Positions 6,781 to 14,690 are shown, counted from the first letter of the stretch. The stretch: DNA of 18,353 nt from Desulfobacterales bacterium (GCA_012974315.1 JAAXQI010000108.1:1-18353); one strand, 5' to 3'. Translations and numbers: made by a program. The notes: generated by a model from the letters alone, not told the origin.

Positions 6781-7851
6781 ATGAGTAACGACATCCTTTT
6801 TTCACCGTTTCAGTTAAAGAATTTTACCCTGAAAAACCGGATAGGCGTGGCACCCATGACCAGAATGTCATCTGTTGTAGACAGTGTACCCCGACAGGAT
6901 GTCCTGGATTTTTTGGTACGGCGCGCAGAGAATAACTCCGCAATTGTTTATACCGAGGCAATAGTTACAGACTACGAAAGTGCTCAAGGGTATCCCGGTC
7001 AGGCCCGCATAACTACCCAGCGTCAAATCGAGACCTGGAAGCCTGTTGTTCGGGCGATCCAGCAGCATGGCAGCATCGCCATCCTGCAGATGTTTCACTG
7101 CGGCCGTATGGCATGGCCCGGGGTTAATCCGGCCAACAGGACCATTGGGCCAAGCACTCTTACCCCGAAGCAGGACAATCCATTGACAGGGGCACCCTAT
7201 CCTGTACCGGACGAGATGAGCCGGTTTGATATCGAGCATGTCGTTAACGGCTTTGTGGAGACAGCCAAGGGAGCGGTAGCCGCAGGCTTTGACGGTATTG
7301 AGATCCATGGAGCCCACGGTTACCTCATCAACCAGTTCCTCTCGTCATACTGCAACCAGCGCACCGACAGCTACGGCGGCTCTGTGGAGAACCGTTATCG
7401 CTTTGCCCATGAGATTATCCAGGCAGTGCGGCTGGTGGTCCCGGAAGACCGTCTGATAACCTTTAGAATATCCAACTGGGGTGTGGCGGACATGGAGGTG
7501 TCACTGTATAGCAGCAAAGAAGAATACCAGCAGATTGTAAGGCTGCTTTCGGAGGAGCCCCTGGATGCAATCTCTGTATCCACCTACGACTTCAGTCAGA
7601 AAGCCTTTGGCACGGAAAAGAATATGGCGCAGCTTACCCGTGAAGCCACAGACCTGCCGATTATGATCTGTGGCCAGATCTATGACCGGGCCAGTGCGGA
7701 CAAAGCTTTAGAGGACGCAGATATTATCCTGAGCGCTAAATCCATACTGTTGAATCCAAACTGGGTGGCTGACCTGCAGGCAGAAAAGCCCATGAAAAAA
7801 TATGCTTCGGAAGAGGCAAACATAGCCTATACAGAAACACCGCTTTCCTGA
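6781..7851 (+). CDS. Old Yellow Enzyme-family NADH:flavin oxidoreductase
   Basis: A 356-residue FMN-dependent TIM-barrel ene-reductase of the OYE family, of normal length for a single-domain member. Visible motifs are the N-terminal L-K-N-R-I-G-V-A-P-M-T-R (about 17-28) and the active-site E-I-H176-G-A-H179-G-Y-L-I-N-Q-F-L, followed by N-Q-R-T-D-S-Y-G-G-S-x-E-N-R. The two His residues bind the carbonyl of the substrate, and hydride passes from FMN to an activated C=C bond. There is no C-terminal Fe-S/FAD half as in 2,4-dienoyl-CoA reductases, so reduction of small alpha,beta-unsaturated carbonyls or electrophiles is likely; the true substrate is unknown. GGAGG lies 6 bases before ATG 6781. 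The NnrU-like gene follows after 34 bases. Confidence 0.93.
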   Translation: MSNDILFSPFQLKNFTLKNRIGVAPMTRMSSVVDSVPRQDVLDFLVRRAENNSAIVYTEAIVTDYESAQGYPGQARITTQRQIETWKPVVRAIQQHGSIAILQMFHCGRMAWPGVNPANRTIGPSTLTPKQDNPLTGAPYPVPDEMSRFDIEHVVNGFVETAKGAVAAGFDGIEIHGAHGYLINQFLSSYCNQRTDSYGGSVENRYRFAHEIIQAVRLVVPEDRLITFRISNWGVADMEVSLYSSKEEYQQIVRLLSEEPLDAISVSTYDFSQKAFGTEKNMAQLTREATDLPIMICGQIYDRASADKALEDADIILSAKSILLNPNWVADLQAEKPMKKYASEEANIAYTETPLS

Positions 7852-7885
7852 GCATTATGTGTTGAATAATTTTTAAGGAGTCTTA

Positions 7886-8578
7886 ATGAAAGAAGTTGCA
7901 TTGATTTTTTTCTGGTGGTTGATGTTTGGCGGAACCCACATCATTGGCTCCAGTATAGCTGTGCGGACATTTTTTATACACCACATGGGCACACTGGGAT
8001 TTAAATGTGTTTATTCCCTTGTTGCCCTCGCGACCTTCATCCCCCTCTTTTATTTCCATTTTACCCACAAACATGCCGGTTATCTTCTTTATACACCAGG
8101 CTATTTCCTGCAGCTGTTTGCGCAACTTCTCATGCTTGCTGCCATTATTGTTTTGCTGCAGGGATTGACAACTGCAAATCCCATGACAACCAAGGCGGAG
8201 CTGTTTGGCAGGCATATCAACTCCGGGCACGGCATTCAACGCATCACACGCCATCCGCAGAACCTTGCTTTCGGAATCTTCGGGTTGGCCCATCTGCTGG
8301 TAAACCCGTATTTAGGCGATTGGATATTCTTTGGAGGGTTTATTGTTTATGGTGTGGTGAGCGCCATGCATCAGGATCAACGTTTACTTGCCATGGGTCA
8401 TACACAGGTGAAACAGTTTATTGCCGACACTTCGGCAATTCCCTTTGCTGCGATTATAAGGGGTAAACAACGATTTGGACTGGATGAGTTCTATCCTCCT
8501 GCCCTGGTTGCAGCCATAGTAATCTTTATTCTGCTGAAGCTTTTACACCCAATGCTCTTCGGCGGCTTCGGAGGCTAA
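7886..8578 (+). CDS. NnrU-like integral membrane protein
   Basis: A 230-residue membrane protein with about six hydrophobic segments. It fits the NnrU family (first named from denitrification gene clusters), with the conserved H-G-I-Q-R-I-T-R-H-P-Q segment at about 113-124 followed by a hydrophobic A-H-L-L-V-N stretch. The R-H-P motif resembles that of isoprenylcysteine carboxyl methyltransferase-like membrane enzymes, so a membrane enzyme role is possible. No nitrogen-oxide genes are visible nearby, so a role in denitrification is not supported here. AAGGAG lies 7 bases before ATG 7886. It may be co-transcribed with the OYE gene and ends at a strong hairpin (8581-8611). Confidence 0.82.
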   Translation: MKEVALIFFWWLMFGGTHIIGSSIAVRTFFIHHMGTLGFKCVYSLVALATFIPLFYFHFTHKHAGYLLYTPGYFLQLFAQLLMLAAIIVLLQGLTTANPMTTKAELFGRHINSGHGIQRITRHPQNLAFGIFGLAHLLVNPYLGDWIFFGGFIVYGVVSAMHQDQRLLAMGHTQVKQFIADTSAIPFAAIIRGKQRFGLDEFYPPALVAAIVIFILLKLLHPMLFGGFGG

Positions 8579-8580
8579 TA

Positions 8581-8611
8581 AGTTTGAATTTTATATTTTA
8601 AAATTCAAACT
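8581..8611. terminator. Convergent-gene hairpin
   Basis: AGTTTGAATTTT (8581-8592) pairs perfectly with AAAATTCAAACT (8600-8611), a 12-bp stem with a 7-base loop. It lies between the stop of the NnrU-like gene (+) and the stop of the sulfite reductase gene (-). The T-tract is inside the stem rather than after it, so termination is inferred from position. Confidence 0.65.
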
Positions 8612-8632
8612 CACGCCTCACGCTTCACCCTA
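8611..8632. repeat. Short period-7 array (TCACGCC units)
   Basis: TCACGCC, TCACGCT and TCACCCT run at 7-base steps. They resemble the CTCACGC array at 2926-2960 and overlap the last codons of the sulfite reductase gene on the other strand. Confidence 0.6.
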
Positions 8633-9266
8633 AAACTACTTTTTGCAGTTTTTCGATCTTCGTTCTTGTCATGAACCGTGCAGTCCGTTCCAGTCGCCTG
8701 GCATTTTTTCCGTAGAAACCCAGGCATTTACCGATTAGTTCAATAGCCTCATCATCGCTTAAATTTTCTGCGATTATATCACCGATACGGGGACATCCAC
8801 CACCGTTGCCGCCAAAGACCAGGGTCCAGCCCTTTTTCTTGCCGAATAAGCCTATATCACGCACGTAGCTTTCGCAGCAGTTCAAGGGACAGCCGGATAT
8901 GCCCACCTTGGTTTTTGCAGGCAGGGGTAAATCACCAAAGGCCTTTTCCAGTTTTTCCCCCATGGCCAACGAATCCTGGCGTCCGTACTTGCACCATTTA
9001 ATACCAGGGCAGGCTTGGATATAATGGATGCCTACAGGCTTTTTAGGACCTGTTTTCTGCCCTAATTCCTGCCAGATCTGCTCTGCTGTTTCCGGCTCAT
9101 GCCCCACAATGGACAAGCGCTGGGCCGAGGTGATCTTGAAAAAGGGGATGCCATGTTTTTTGGCAATCCCGGTTAGTTTTTCCAGATACTCTGTTGACAG
9201 TATGCCCATTTTGGTGCCGGGAAGAACGTTGAATGTTTTAGTCTTGCTCATATTCTTTTCACTCAT
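8625..9266 (-). CDS. Low-spin assimilatory-type sulfite reductase (siroheme/4Fe-4S, single small subunit)
   Basis: The 213-residue protein consists of one ferredoxin-like half followed by one siroheme/4Fe-4S half of the nitrite/sulfite reductase family. The cluster ligands are intact: C86-x5-C92 and C126-x3-C130. K-I-T-S-A-Q-R (44-50), which lines the siroheme pocket in relatives, is also present. Size and motifs match the roughly 220-residue low-spin sulfite reductase known from Desulfovibrio, which reduces sulfite in vitro and whose physiological role is unclear. The frame is open upstream to 9407, but that part translates an intergenic repeat (ETPRSKLRGI), so ATG 9266, with AAAGG 7 bases before it, is the likely start. 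It stands alone. Dissimilatory DsrAB is excluded by length and by the lack of a second ferredoxin domain. Confidence 0.88.
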   Translation of the reverse strand: MSEKNMSKTKTFNVLPGTKMGILSTEYLEKLTGIAKKHGIPFFKITSAQRLSIVGHEPETAEQIWQELGQKTGPKKPVGIHYIQACPGIKWCKYGRQDSLAMGEKLEKAFGDLPLPAKTKVGISGCPLNCCESYVRDIGLFGKKKGWTLVFGGNGGGCPRIGDIIAENLSDDEAIELIGKCLGFYGKNARRLERTARFMTRTKIEKLQKVVLG

Positions 9267-9295
9267 TGTTTTACCTTTATTCTCTCTTTGGGTAA

Positions 9296-9371
9296 ATACC
9301 CCGCTGCTTGCAGCGTTATTATTAGAAATATCCTTTGTTGAGATACCCCGTAGCTTGCTGCGGGGAGTTTC
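9296..9371. repeat. Two-hairpin CCCCG composite repeat, copy 1
   Basis: The first unit (9296-9315) contains ATACCCCGCTGC and the perfect arms CGCTGC-tt-GCAGCG. The second (9342-9371) contains CCCCG-t-AGC-tt-GCT-g-CGGGG followed by AGTTTC. The CCCC tracts are 47 bases apart. The same pair occurs at 16031-16104. Read on the minus strand, the second unit gives the peptide ETPRSKLRGI, a recurrent artefact in predicted proteins. Confidence 0.8.
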
Positions 9372-9428
9372 ATTGATGTAATTATTTTCGTTGAAGTTAT
9401 CTGCCAACTGCCTTTTGTCGACTGTCTG

Positions 9429-9520
9429 ACAATCGTCAGTTGTATATTGGTCGTCATACGGTACGAAACGACGATTATTGGGTAACTAAATAACCCAATG
9501 ATTGACAGACGGCCGACAAT
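9429..9520. repeat. Dispersed palindromic repeat, copy B
   Basis: This is the shorter partner of the repeat at 2771-2897. It contains TCGTC-N13-CGACGA (9451-9474), then ATTGGGT-N9-ACCCAAT (about 9477-9499) and the tail GATTGACAGAC. With the CCCCG repeat it fills the 300-base spacer between the sulfite reductase (-) and the DMT transporter (+). No promoter could be picked out there with confidence. Confidence 0.75.
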
Positions 9521-9567
9521 TCTTTCCTCTTTTCTTTTAAAAACCTTACGGGTATCTTATTTCCCCC

Positions 9568-10500
9568 ATGCTCAAAATTGAAAAACCAAATTACTTTAAT
9601 ACCCAACTGCCCCTGTGGTCCGTACACTGCCTGATGCTGCTGTCATCTGTTATTGTGTCAAGCTCATTTACCGTGGGAGAGGCAATAACCCACGGTCTGG
9701 AGCCGTCTGTATTGCTTCTGGTGCGTTACGTGGTAGCTGTGCTTTGTCTGGCTCCTGTCCTGCTTTATAATCACGGACTTTCAATACCCACAGTCAAGCA
9801 GCTTGGTGGTTACAGTCTGATCAGTGCCAGTACAGTAGGTTTTTTCTGGTGCATGTTTGAGTCACTGCGTTACACCAATGCCTTAAGCACCAGCGTTATT
9901 TTTACCCTGGTGCCGGGAATTTCCGGGATTTACAGTGCAATTTTTCTGAAAGAGCGTCTGGGTCGCGGTCGCCTCTGGGCTCTGTTCTTTGGCATGGTCG
10001 GTGCCCTTTGGGTCATTTTCCGGGGGGATCTGAATCGGCTTCTGGGCCTGGAGGTCAATCACGGCGATCTGCTCTTTCTGGCCGGCTGCTTTATGATGGC
10101 TGCTTATACCCCTTTGGTGAAAAAGCTGCATCATCATGAATCCATGATGGTCATGACCTTCTGGGTATTGGTAACCGGCACAGGCTGGCTATTGCTGCTG
10201 TCTTTTGCCGGTCTGGGTGCGGTTGACTGGCAGGGGGTTGAAACCAGGGTCTGGGCCGGAATCGTCTACCTGGCAGTTTTTTCTACAATAATAACGTTTT
10301 ACCTTACCCATATCTCCATACTTTACCTGGGGCCGACACGGGTCATGGCTTACAGCTATTTTTATCCGGCCTTTGTGCTGATAATCAACTGGGGTCTTGG
10401 CAAAGGGTTGCCGCCTGCTATAATTTTGCCAGGGGTTGCAGTTGTCACTCTTGCCACGGTAGTTCTGCAATGGGAATTAAAGAGTAGAAAGTTAGGATAA
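9568..10500 (+). CDS. EamA/DMT-family transporter
   Basis: A 310-residue inner-membrane protein with about ten hydrophobic helices, arranged as two EamA repeats of five, as in drug/metabolite transporter (DMT) superfamily exporters. Helix-bounding motifs typical of the family are visible, for example E-A-I-T-H-G-L-E-P-S near the first extracellular turn. S-V-I-F-T-L-V-P before an S-A-I-F-L-K-E-R-L-G-R-G-R loop at about 111-132 is another. Members export amino acids, nucleosides or other small metabolites; the substrate here is unknown. ATG 9568 fits the family start, but no Shine-Dalgarno is visible in front of it. It is divergent from the sulfite reductase gene. Confidence 0.87.
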   Translation: MLKIEKPNYFNTQLPLWSVHCLMLLSSVIVSSSFTVGEAITHGLEPSVLLLVRYVVAVLCLAPVLLYNHGLSIPTVKQLGGYSLISASTVGFFWCMFESLRYTNALSTSVIFTLVPGISGIYSAIFLKERLGRGRLWALFFGMVGALWVIFRGDLNRLLGLEVNHGDLLFLAGCFMMAAYTPLVKKLHHHESMMVMTFWVLVTGTGWLLLLSFAGLGAVDWQGVETRVWAGIVYLAVFSTIITFYLTHISILYLGPTRVMAYSYFYPAFVLIINWGLGKGLPPAIILPGVAVVTLATVVLQWELKSRKLG

Positions 10501-10560
10501 AGGAAACGGTATGCGGTTAGCGGTACGAGGCTTAAGGTTAAAGGCAAAGAGCTAGGGTAA
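10501..10560. repeat. Period-7 array (GGTATGC/GGTTAGC units)
   Basis: Units GGTATGC, GGTTAGC, GGTACGA, GGCTTAA, GGTTAAA, GGCAAAG and AGCTAGG follow each other at exact 7-base steps right after the stop of the DMT gene. The unit sequence drifts while the period is kept. The rest of the spacer to 10740 shows no gene. Confidence 0.75.
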
Positions 10561-10750
10561 AAAAAGGTTTGCGGCATGATGCTGTCTACGGTTTCCCCGT
10601 ATACCTCGTTCCGTGTAGCTTTTGTGTCTTTAGCCTGGTGTCTGACGCTTTTAAAACCTATGAGTGCAATTTCCATAAGTTTTATTGTATATTGCGGGTG
10701 AAAAGTTTTAATATACCCGGAATTAATCATTTTGTGAGGATAATTTGATC

Positions 10751-11668
10751 ATGAAAATTTGCCCTGAATGCAAATACGAAAGAACCATCCAGGATAACCT
10801 TTTGTACCCGGATTATGAATGTCCTTCATGCGGTATAATTTTTGAAAAAGCTAAGGCCAAAAAAGCACTGGCTGAACTTGAAAAGCAACGGGAACAAGAG
10901 CGAAAGGCCAAGCGGGAGAAACTGAAAAAAGAGGAAGCAAGGCAAAAGAAGGCAGAAGAAGATCGGCAGCGGCAGGCAGAGGAAGCCCTCAAGCAAAAAG
11001 AAGAAGAGGCAAGAATAAATAGAGAGGAAGAAGAGAGGCTGCGGCAGGAAGAGAAAGAAAGACAGAAGAAGGCAGAAGAAGAGCGACAGCGGCAGGCAGA
11101 GGACGCCCGCAAGCAAAAAGAAGAAGAGGCAAGATTCCTGCGAGAGAAAGAAGATCGGCTGCGAAAAGAACAGAAAGAGAAATTGCGCAAATTAGAGGAA
11201 GAAAGGGAACGGAAGAGAGAGGAAGAGAAAAATCGAAAAGCTGAGCAGGAGAGAAGAAGAAAAGAGGAGGAGGCTAAACGTATAATACAAAAGCGGCAGG
11301 AAAAGATAAGTGCTCTTGCCAGGGAAAGTGCTGATAAGGTCATCACCTCAGAAGAGAATGTCAGTGAGTATCAGCTGTTTGACATGTGTCCGTTTGCTAT
11401 AGCACAAACAGGCAAGGGCTTGGCTATTGCCGGTATTGGTGATAAAAAGAACAAATGGCAGCATCTGCGCTGTATCCAGAAATATTGCCGGTTATGGACC
11501 CTGAAAATAGACGACAACGGCGAAGTGTATGCCCAGGGTTGTGCCATGCAGTTCCAGGGTTTAAGCAAAGAGGAGATTGCTAAGAATTTTACGGTTAAAA
11601 ATACCAGGATCCTGGAGGAAGCACATCCTCTGGAAAGTGAATCCAAGGACAATGAAACCCAGAAATAA
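10751..11668 (+). CDS. Zinc-ribbon protein with long charged helix and Cys-containing C-terminal domain
   Basis: A 305-residue cytoplasmic protein of unknown function in three parts. Residues 4-27 form a zinc ribbon (C4-P-E-C7 ... C24-P-S-C27). Residues about 36-200 are almost only Glu, Lys, Arg, Gln and Ala and should form a long single alpha helix or coiled coil. Within it, 64-103 and 104-143 are a 40-residue duplication. Residues about 207-285 form a compact domain with four Cys (C213, C241, C246, C264) and the pattern C-P-F-A ... C-x4-C-R-L-W ... G-C-A, plausibly a second metal site. GAGGA (10736-10740) is 10 bases before ATG 10751; a TTG six bases earlier is too close to it. The Fe-S/DUF3786 gene follows after 75 bases on the same strand. 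It may be a scaffold or tether; that is inference. Confidence 0.8.
   Translation: MKICPECKYERTIQDNLLYPDYECPSCGIIFEKAKAKKALAELEKQREQERKAKREKLKKEEARQKKAEEDRQRQAEEALKQKEEEARINREEEERLRQEEKERQKKAEEERQRQAEDARKQKEEEARFLREKEDRLRKEQKEKLRKLEEERERKREEEKNRKAEQERRRKEEEAKRIIQKRQEKISALARESADKVITSEENVSEYQLFDMCPFAIAQTGKGLAIAGIGDKKNKWQHLRCIQKYCRLWTLKIDDNGEVYAQGCAMQFQGLSKEEIAKNFTVKNTRILEEAHPLESESKDNETQK
10940..11179 (+). repeat. 120-bp tandem duplication inside the zinc-ribbon gene
   Basis: Bases 10940-11059 and 11060-11179 are close copies encoding RQKKAEE(D/E)RQRQAE and what follows, 40 residues each. Most differences are in the last third of the unit. The duplication lengthens the helix without shifting the frame. 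Confidence 0.85.
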
Positions 11669-11681
11669 AATTATTTTCCCC

Positions 11682-11741
11682 TCTAGCCTTATGTCCTGCA
11701 CCTTTAGCCTTAAACCTGATCTTTTAATCTTTACCCTTTAG
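11682..11741. repeat. Period-7 array (xxxxCCT/CTT units)
   Basis: Units CTAGCCT, TATGTCC, TGCACCT, TTAGCCT, TAAACCT, GATCTTT, TAATCTT and TACCCTT step by 7 bases from just after the zinc-ribbon gene to the ATG of the next gene. As a result, the next gene has no recognisable ribosome site. Confidence 0.7.
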
Positions 11742-11743
11742 AA

Positions 11744-12544
11744 ATGCCGAAATCTACTTTTACAGCACTGGGTGTTTACAAAATGCTACCGCAGACCAAC
11801 TGCGGGAAATGCTTTCTGCCATCCTGTCTGGCCTTTGCTGCGGCAATCGTGGCAGGTCGCAAAAAATTCAAGGATTGCCCGGATCTCGACCCTGAACGCA
11901 CCGCAGAATTTTCTGCAAAGTTTGAGAGCCCTGGCTCCAGAGATGTCGACCAGGCAGAATTCATCAATAAATTGAAGAAAAAGATGTCGACCATCAACTT
12001 TGAGACAGTTGCTCCCCTCATTGGCGCGACTGTCCAGGATGACAGTATAATCATCAATTCCATGGGTAAGGATTTCGTTTTTGACCGGCAGGGAAACATG
12101 GTCTCGGAATGTCATATCATCCCCTGGGTGCAGGCCCCGTTACTCTCCTATATTACCTACAAGACACATGGGGATATTACCGGTAAATGGATGTCATTCC
12201 GGGAAATTAAAGGCGGTATTGAATGGCAGGCGCTTTTTACCAGCCGCTGTGAAGAACCTCTTCGAAAACTGGCAGATGAAAATCCTGGTCTGCTGAATGA
12301 TCTGATTGATTTGTTTATGGGTAAAACTATTGACTGGTACGAGGCAGATATTGCCCTTATCCTCTATCCCATGCCCAAGATCCCTGTTCTTATCTGTTAC
12401 CAGGCTCCAGAGGATGATCTGGGATCGAAACTCACCATCTTTTTTGATGAATGCTGCAGCACGAATCTCCACATCAAATCTATTTTCACGCTCAGCTCCG
12501 GACTGGTACAGATGTTTACCAAGATTGCCGAGCATCATCTGTAA
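11744..12544 (+). CDS. 4Fe-4S (Fes domain) and DUF3786 protein
   Basis: A 266-residue cytoplasmic protein. The N-terminus is a 4Fe-4S domain of the type found in RnfB and in corrinoid iron-sulfur proteins: L-P-Q-T-N-C20-G-K-C23-x4-C28, with C45-P further on. All four ligands are present. The remainder matches DUF3786, a domain of unknown function common in anaerobes and often fused to this Fe-S domain. It also has C-C at about 244-245 and several conserved aromatic positions. ATG 11744 fits the family start (short lead, then V-Y-K-M-L-P), but the heptamer array leaves no Shine-Dalgarno. It probably follows the zinc-ribbon gene in one transcript. An electron-transfer or corrinoid-linked role is possible but unproven. 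Confidence 0.82.
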   Translation: MPKSTFTALGVYKMLPQTNCGKCFLPSCLAFAAAIVAGRKKFKDCPDLDPERTAEFSAKFESPGSRDVDQAEFINKLKKKMSTINFETVAPLIGATVQDDSIIINSMGKDFVFDRQGNMVSECHIIPWVQAPLLSYITYKTHGDITGKWMSFREIKGGIEWQALFTSRCEEPLRKLADENPGLLNDLIDLFMGKTIDWYEADIALILYPMPKIPVLICYQAPEDDLGSKLTIFFDECCSTNLHIKSIFTLSSGLVQMFTKIAEHHL

Positions 12545-12549
12545 AAGAA

Positions 12550-12647
12550 AGTATTCAGTAATCAGTTTGCAGCTTTAAATTTTTTCTTTAGTCTTTTCTG
12601 CCAACTGCCAGATAAGCGAAGCGCAGTAGAGACTTCGACTGAATACT
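12550..12647. repeat. 10-bp inverted repeat flanking a heptamer-rich spacer
   Basis: AGTATTCAGT (12550-12559) and ACTGAATACT (12638-12647) are perfect inverted copies. Inside are 7-base steps (GTATTCA, GTAATCA, GTTTGCA; then CTGCCAA, CTGCCAG) and a smaller CGAAG...CTTCG pair. The segment separates the convergent DUF3786 and PiT genes, so it may form a long hairpin terminator or be a small insertion. Confidence 0.6.
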
Positions 12648-12658
12648 GTTTCCCCTTT

Positions 12659-13975
12659 TTATCCGCTGTTTGCAATAATCAGTGGTTTTATGATGTCGAA
12701 CAGAAACGCCCGGGCGCCAATAAAGAGCATGATCGATACAACTCCAGCGGCAGGGACTGTAATGATCCAGGAAGTGAATATTTTTTTTGCCACACCACGG
12801 TCAATACCACCAATACCGCGTGCCAGGCCAATGCCGATCACCGCCCCGACCAGGGTATGAGTTGTCGAAACCGGCAGCTTCATCCTGGTGCAGACCAACA
12901 CCGTTAAGGTGGCGGCCACACCCGCAGCCACCCCGCGGGATGGTGTGATCTCGGTTATTTTTTTGCCAACGGTTTCCAGCACTCTGTGACCGAAAGTTAT
13001 CAGGCCTAACATCAGGCCCACTCCGCCCAGCATCAGGATCCAGGTCGGCACCGCAACTTGCATCTGTACAGTGCCGCTTTGCAGGATGTCGGCGATTGCG
13101 GCAAGAGGGCCGATGGCGTTGGCCACGTCATTTGACCCGTGGGCAAAGGCCACGGTGCATGAACTTATCACAACCAGCGGTGAAAAAACCTCTTCAACCT
13201 TTTCAAGTTGTTCAGACAGGGGCAGGGTATCCATGCCCTGCAGATAGCGACGTATTAATATTTGTGAAACCACAGCTGAAACCAGGCCGAGAGCCAGGGC
13301 AAACAGCAGTGTATGGGTATCGGTCAGCCAGTCCAGCCCCTTGATCAAGTGCTTCAATCCCTTGTAGACCGTGGCCAGGGTCACCACCATGACCAAAAAA
13401 AAGACGATATAAGGGGTTATCTTAATTGCCGCCCGGGTCGGTTTTTCTCTACCAAGGATGGTGACTACTATAAGTTTGAAGAAGATAAAACCCAGGATCC
13501 CTCCTGCAACAGGAGAGATGAACCAGCTGGCCACAATCTGCCCCATCTTATGCCAGTTGACAGCATCCAGACCAGCGGCCGCTATACCAAAACCGGCAAC
13601 TGCTCCGACGATTGAATGGGTTGTGGAAACCGGCATGCCTGTCCAGGTGGATATGTTAAGCCAGAGGGCGGCGGCCAGTAATGCCGAAGCCATGCCGATG
13701 ACGAAAAGGGTCGCTGCATCCCCTTGCTGCATGCCCGGGATAGAGGCAAGAAAATTGGGGTCGACTATACCCTTGCGTACGGTGTCTGTTACATGTCCAC
13801 CGACCAGGACGGCACCGGCGAACTCACAGATGCAGGCAAGAATGATCGCCCGTTTAAGGGTGATAGCGTTGGAACCGACGGCCGGGGCCATGGAGTTGGC
13901 CACATCGTTGGCGCCAATGTTCCAGGCCATATAGAGCCCGAGCAGGGCCGTGATGACAAGAATTACAATATCCAT
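12659..13975 (-). CDS. PiT-family inorganic phosphate transporter
   Basis: A 438-residue inner-membrane low-affinity phosphate permease, which takes up phosphate (usually as a metal-phosphate complex) using the ion gradient. Both copies of the family signature are present: G-A-N-D-V-A-N-S-M-A at 21-30 and A-H-G-S-N-D-V-A-N-A at 278-287. Each is followed by a P-V-S-T-T-H segment in its own half. About ten hydrophobic helices flank a more polar middle (about 225-270). The start lies 10 bases after the stop of the DUF47 gene, with no good ribosome site, so translation is probably coupled. The pair DUF47-PiT is a standard arrangement. Sulfate or other oxyanion transport has been suggested for some relatives, but phosphate is the best call. 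Confidence 0.93.
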   Translation of the reverse strand: MDIVILVITALLGLYMAWNIGANDVANSMAPAVGSNAITLKRAIILACICEFAGAVLVGGHVTDTVRKGIVDPNFLASIPGMQQGDAATLFVIGMASALLAAALWLNISTWTGMPVSTTHSIVGAVAGFGIAAAGLDAVNWHKMGQIVASWFISPVAGGILGFIFFKLIVVTILGREKPTRAAIKITPYIVFFLVMVVTLATVYKGLKHLIKGLDWLTDTHTLLFALALGLVSAVVSQILIRRYLQGMDTLPLSEQLEKVEEVFSPLVVISSCTVAFAHGSNDVANAIGPLAAIADILQSGTVQMQVAVPTWILMLGGVGLMLGLITFGHRVLETVGKKITEITPSRGVAAGVAATLTVLVCTRMKLPVSTTHTLVGAVIGIGLARGIGGIDRGVAKKIFTSWIITVPAAGVVSIMLFIGARAFLFDIIKPLIIANSG

Positions 13976-13985
13976 TCTGAAAGAA

Positions 13986-14657
13986 CTATGTGACTATCAT
14001 TGTTCTGAGCATATCACCGGCGTTTTCAGCTTCATTGGCAATTTCGCTGAGAACCAGTAACATTTTTTCATAGAACAGGAGAGTGATGGGATCGAGTTGG
14101 TTTTCCAGGGCAAAGATGTCCTTGCTTAAGCTGCGGGCTATCCTGTCTGCCTTCCATTCTTCTTCGTTCAGTCCGTCAAGTAGTTTTAGGACATTGCTGG
14201 CCTCTACCCCGCTGAAGGAAACCTCTGCAAGGTTCTTAAGTTCTTCAGCTGCGGTGAGCAGGGTTTTTGTGGTGACAAAAACCTGGTCTACAAAGTCGAA
14301 GAATTTATCCATTATATCAGGATGAAGTTTTGTATTACGCAGGGTCAGGATGACTGCGAAATCTTCCGCTTTATCGGCAATCTTATCCTGACAGCCAATG
14401 AATTTTTCCAACTCTACCCGATCAACAGGCAGAAAATAGCGGCGTGGCAAATGCTCCCGAACTTCGTGTTTGATCAAGTCAGCCTCATATTCCAGCTTGG
14501 AGACCTGGTCCTGCAAGCGTCTGATTTCCACGTAGTCTTCATTGACCAGTGCTTCCATCAGCGGCCTGATTACTTCAACGCATTCCGTTACCTTTTTGGT
14601 ATGTTCCACCAGCGGTCCAAAAGGCGATTTGCCAAACAATTCCTGAATAAAACTCAT
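13986..14657 (-). CDS. DUF47 / PhoU-like protein (TIGR00153 type)
   Basis: A 223-residue, nearly all-helical cytoplasmic protein of the DUF47 family, which shares the PhoU-type helical bundle. The two metal-binding-like motifs expected of the fold are visible: E56-Y-E-A-D60 and E167-W-K-A-D171. Proteins of this family sit next to PiT permeases and are thought to regulate them or to bind phosphate-linked metal. Here the gene is first in a two-gene unit with the PiT gene. TAGGAG lies 7 bases before ATG 14657. A good promoter and a palindrome lie directly upstream (14691-14741). True PhoU of the Pst system differs in size and context. Confidence 0.92.
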   Translation of the reverse strand: MSFIQELFGKSPFGPLVEHTKKVTECVEVIRPLMEALVNEDYVEIRRLQDQVSKLEYEADLIKHEVREHLPRRYFLPVDRVELEKFIGCQDKIADKAEDFAVILTLRNTKLHPDIMDKFFDFVDQVFVTTKTLLTAAEELKNLAEVSFSGVEASNVLKLLDGLNEEEWKADRIARSLSKDIFALENQLDPITLLFYEKMLLVLSEIANEAENAGDMLRTMIVT

Positions 14658-14690
14658 AGAACTACTCCTAATAGTAGAATGTGAAATAAG

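Noticed and set aside
7886..8578. Denitrification locus suggested by the NnrU name
   Set aside because: No nitrite, nitric oxide or nitrous oxide reductase gene is present.
9267..9407. N-terminal extension of the sulfite reductase
   Set aside because: It is the translated CCCCG repeat (ETPRSKLRGI) and lacks family similarity.
10813..11346. 177-codon frame antisense to the zinc-ribbon gene
   Set aside because: Ser/Phe/Cys-rich mirror of the Glu/Lys/Arg helix repeats.
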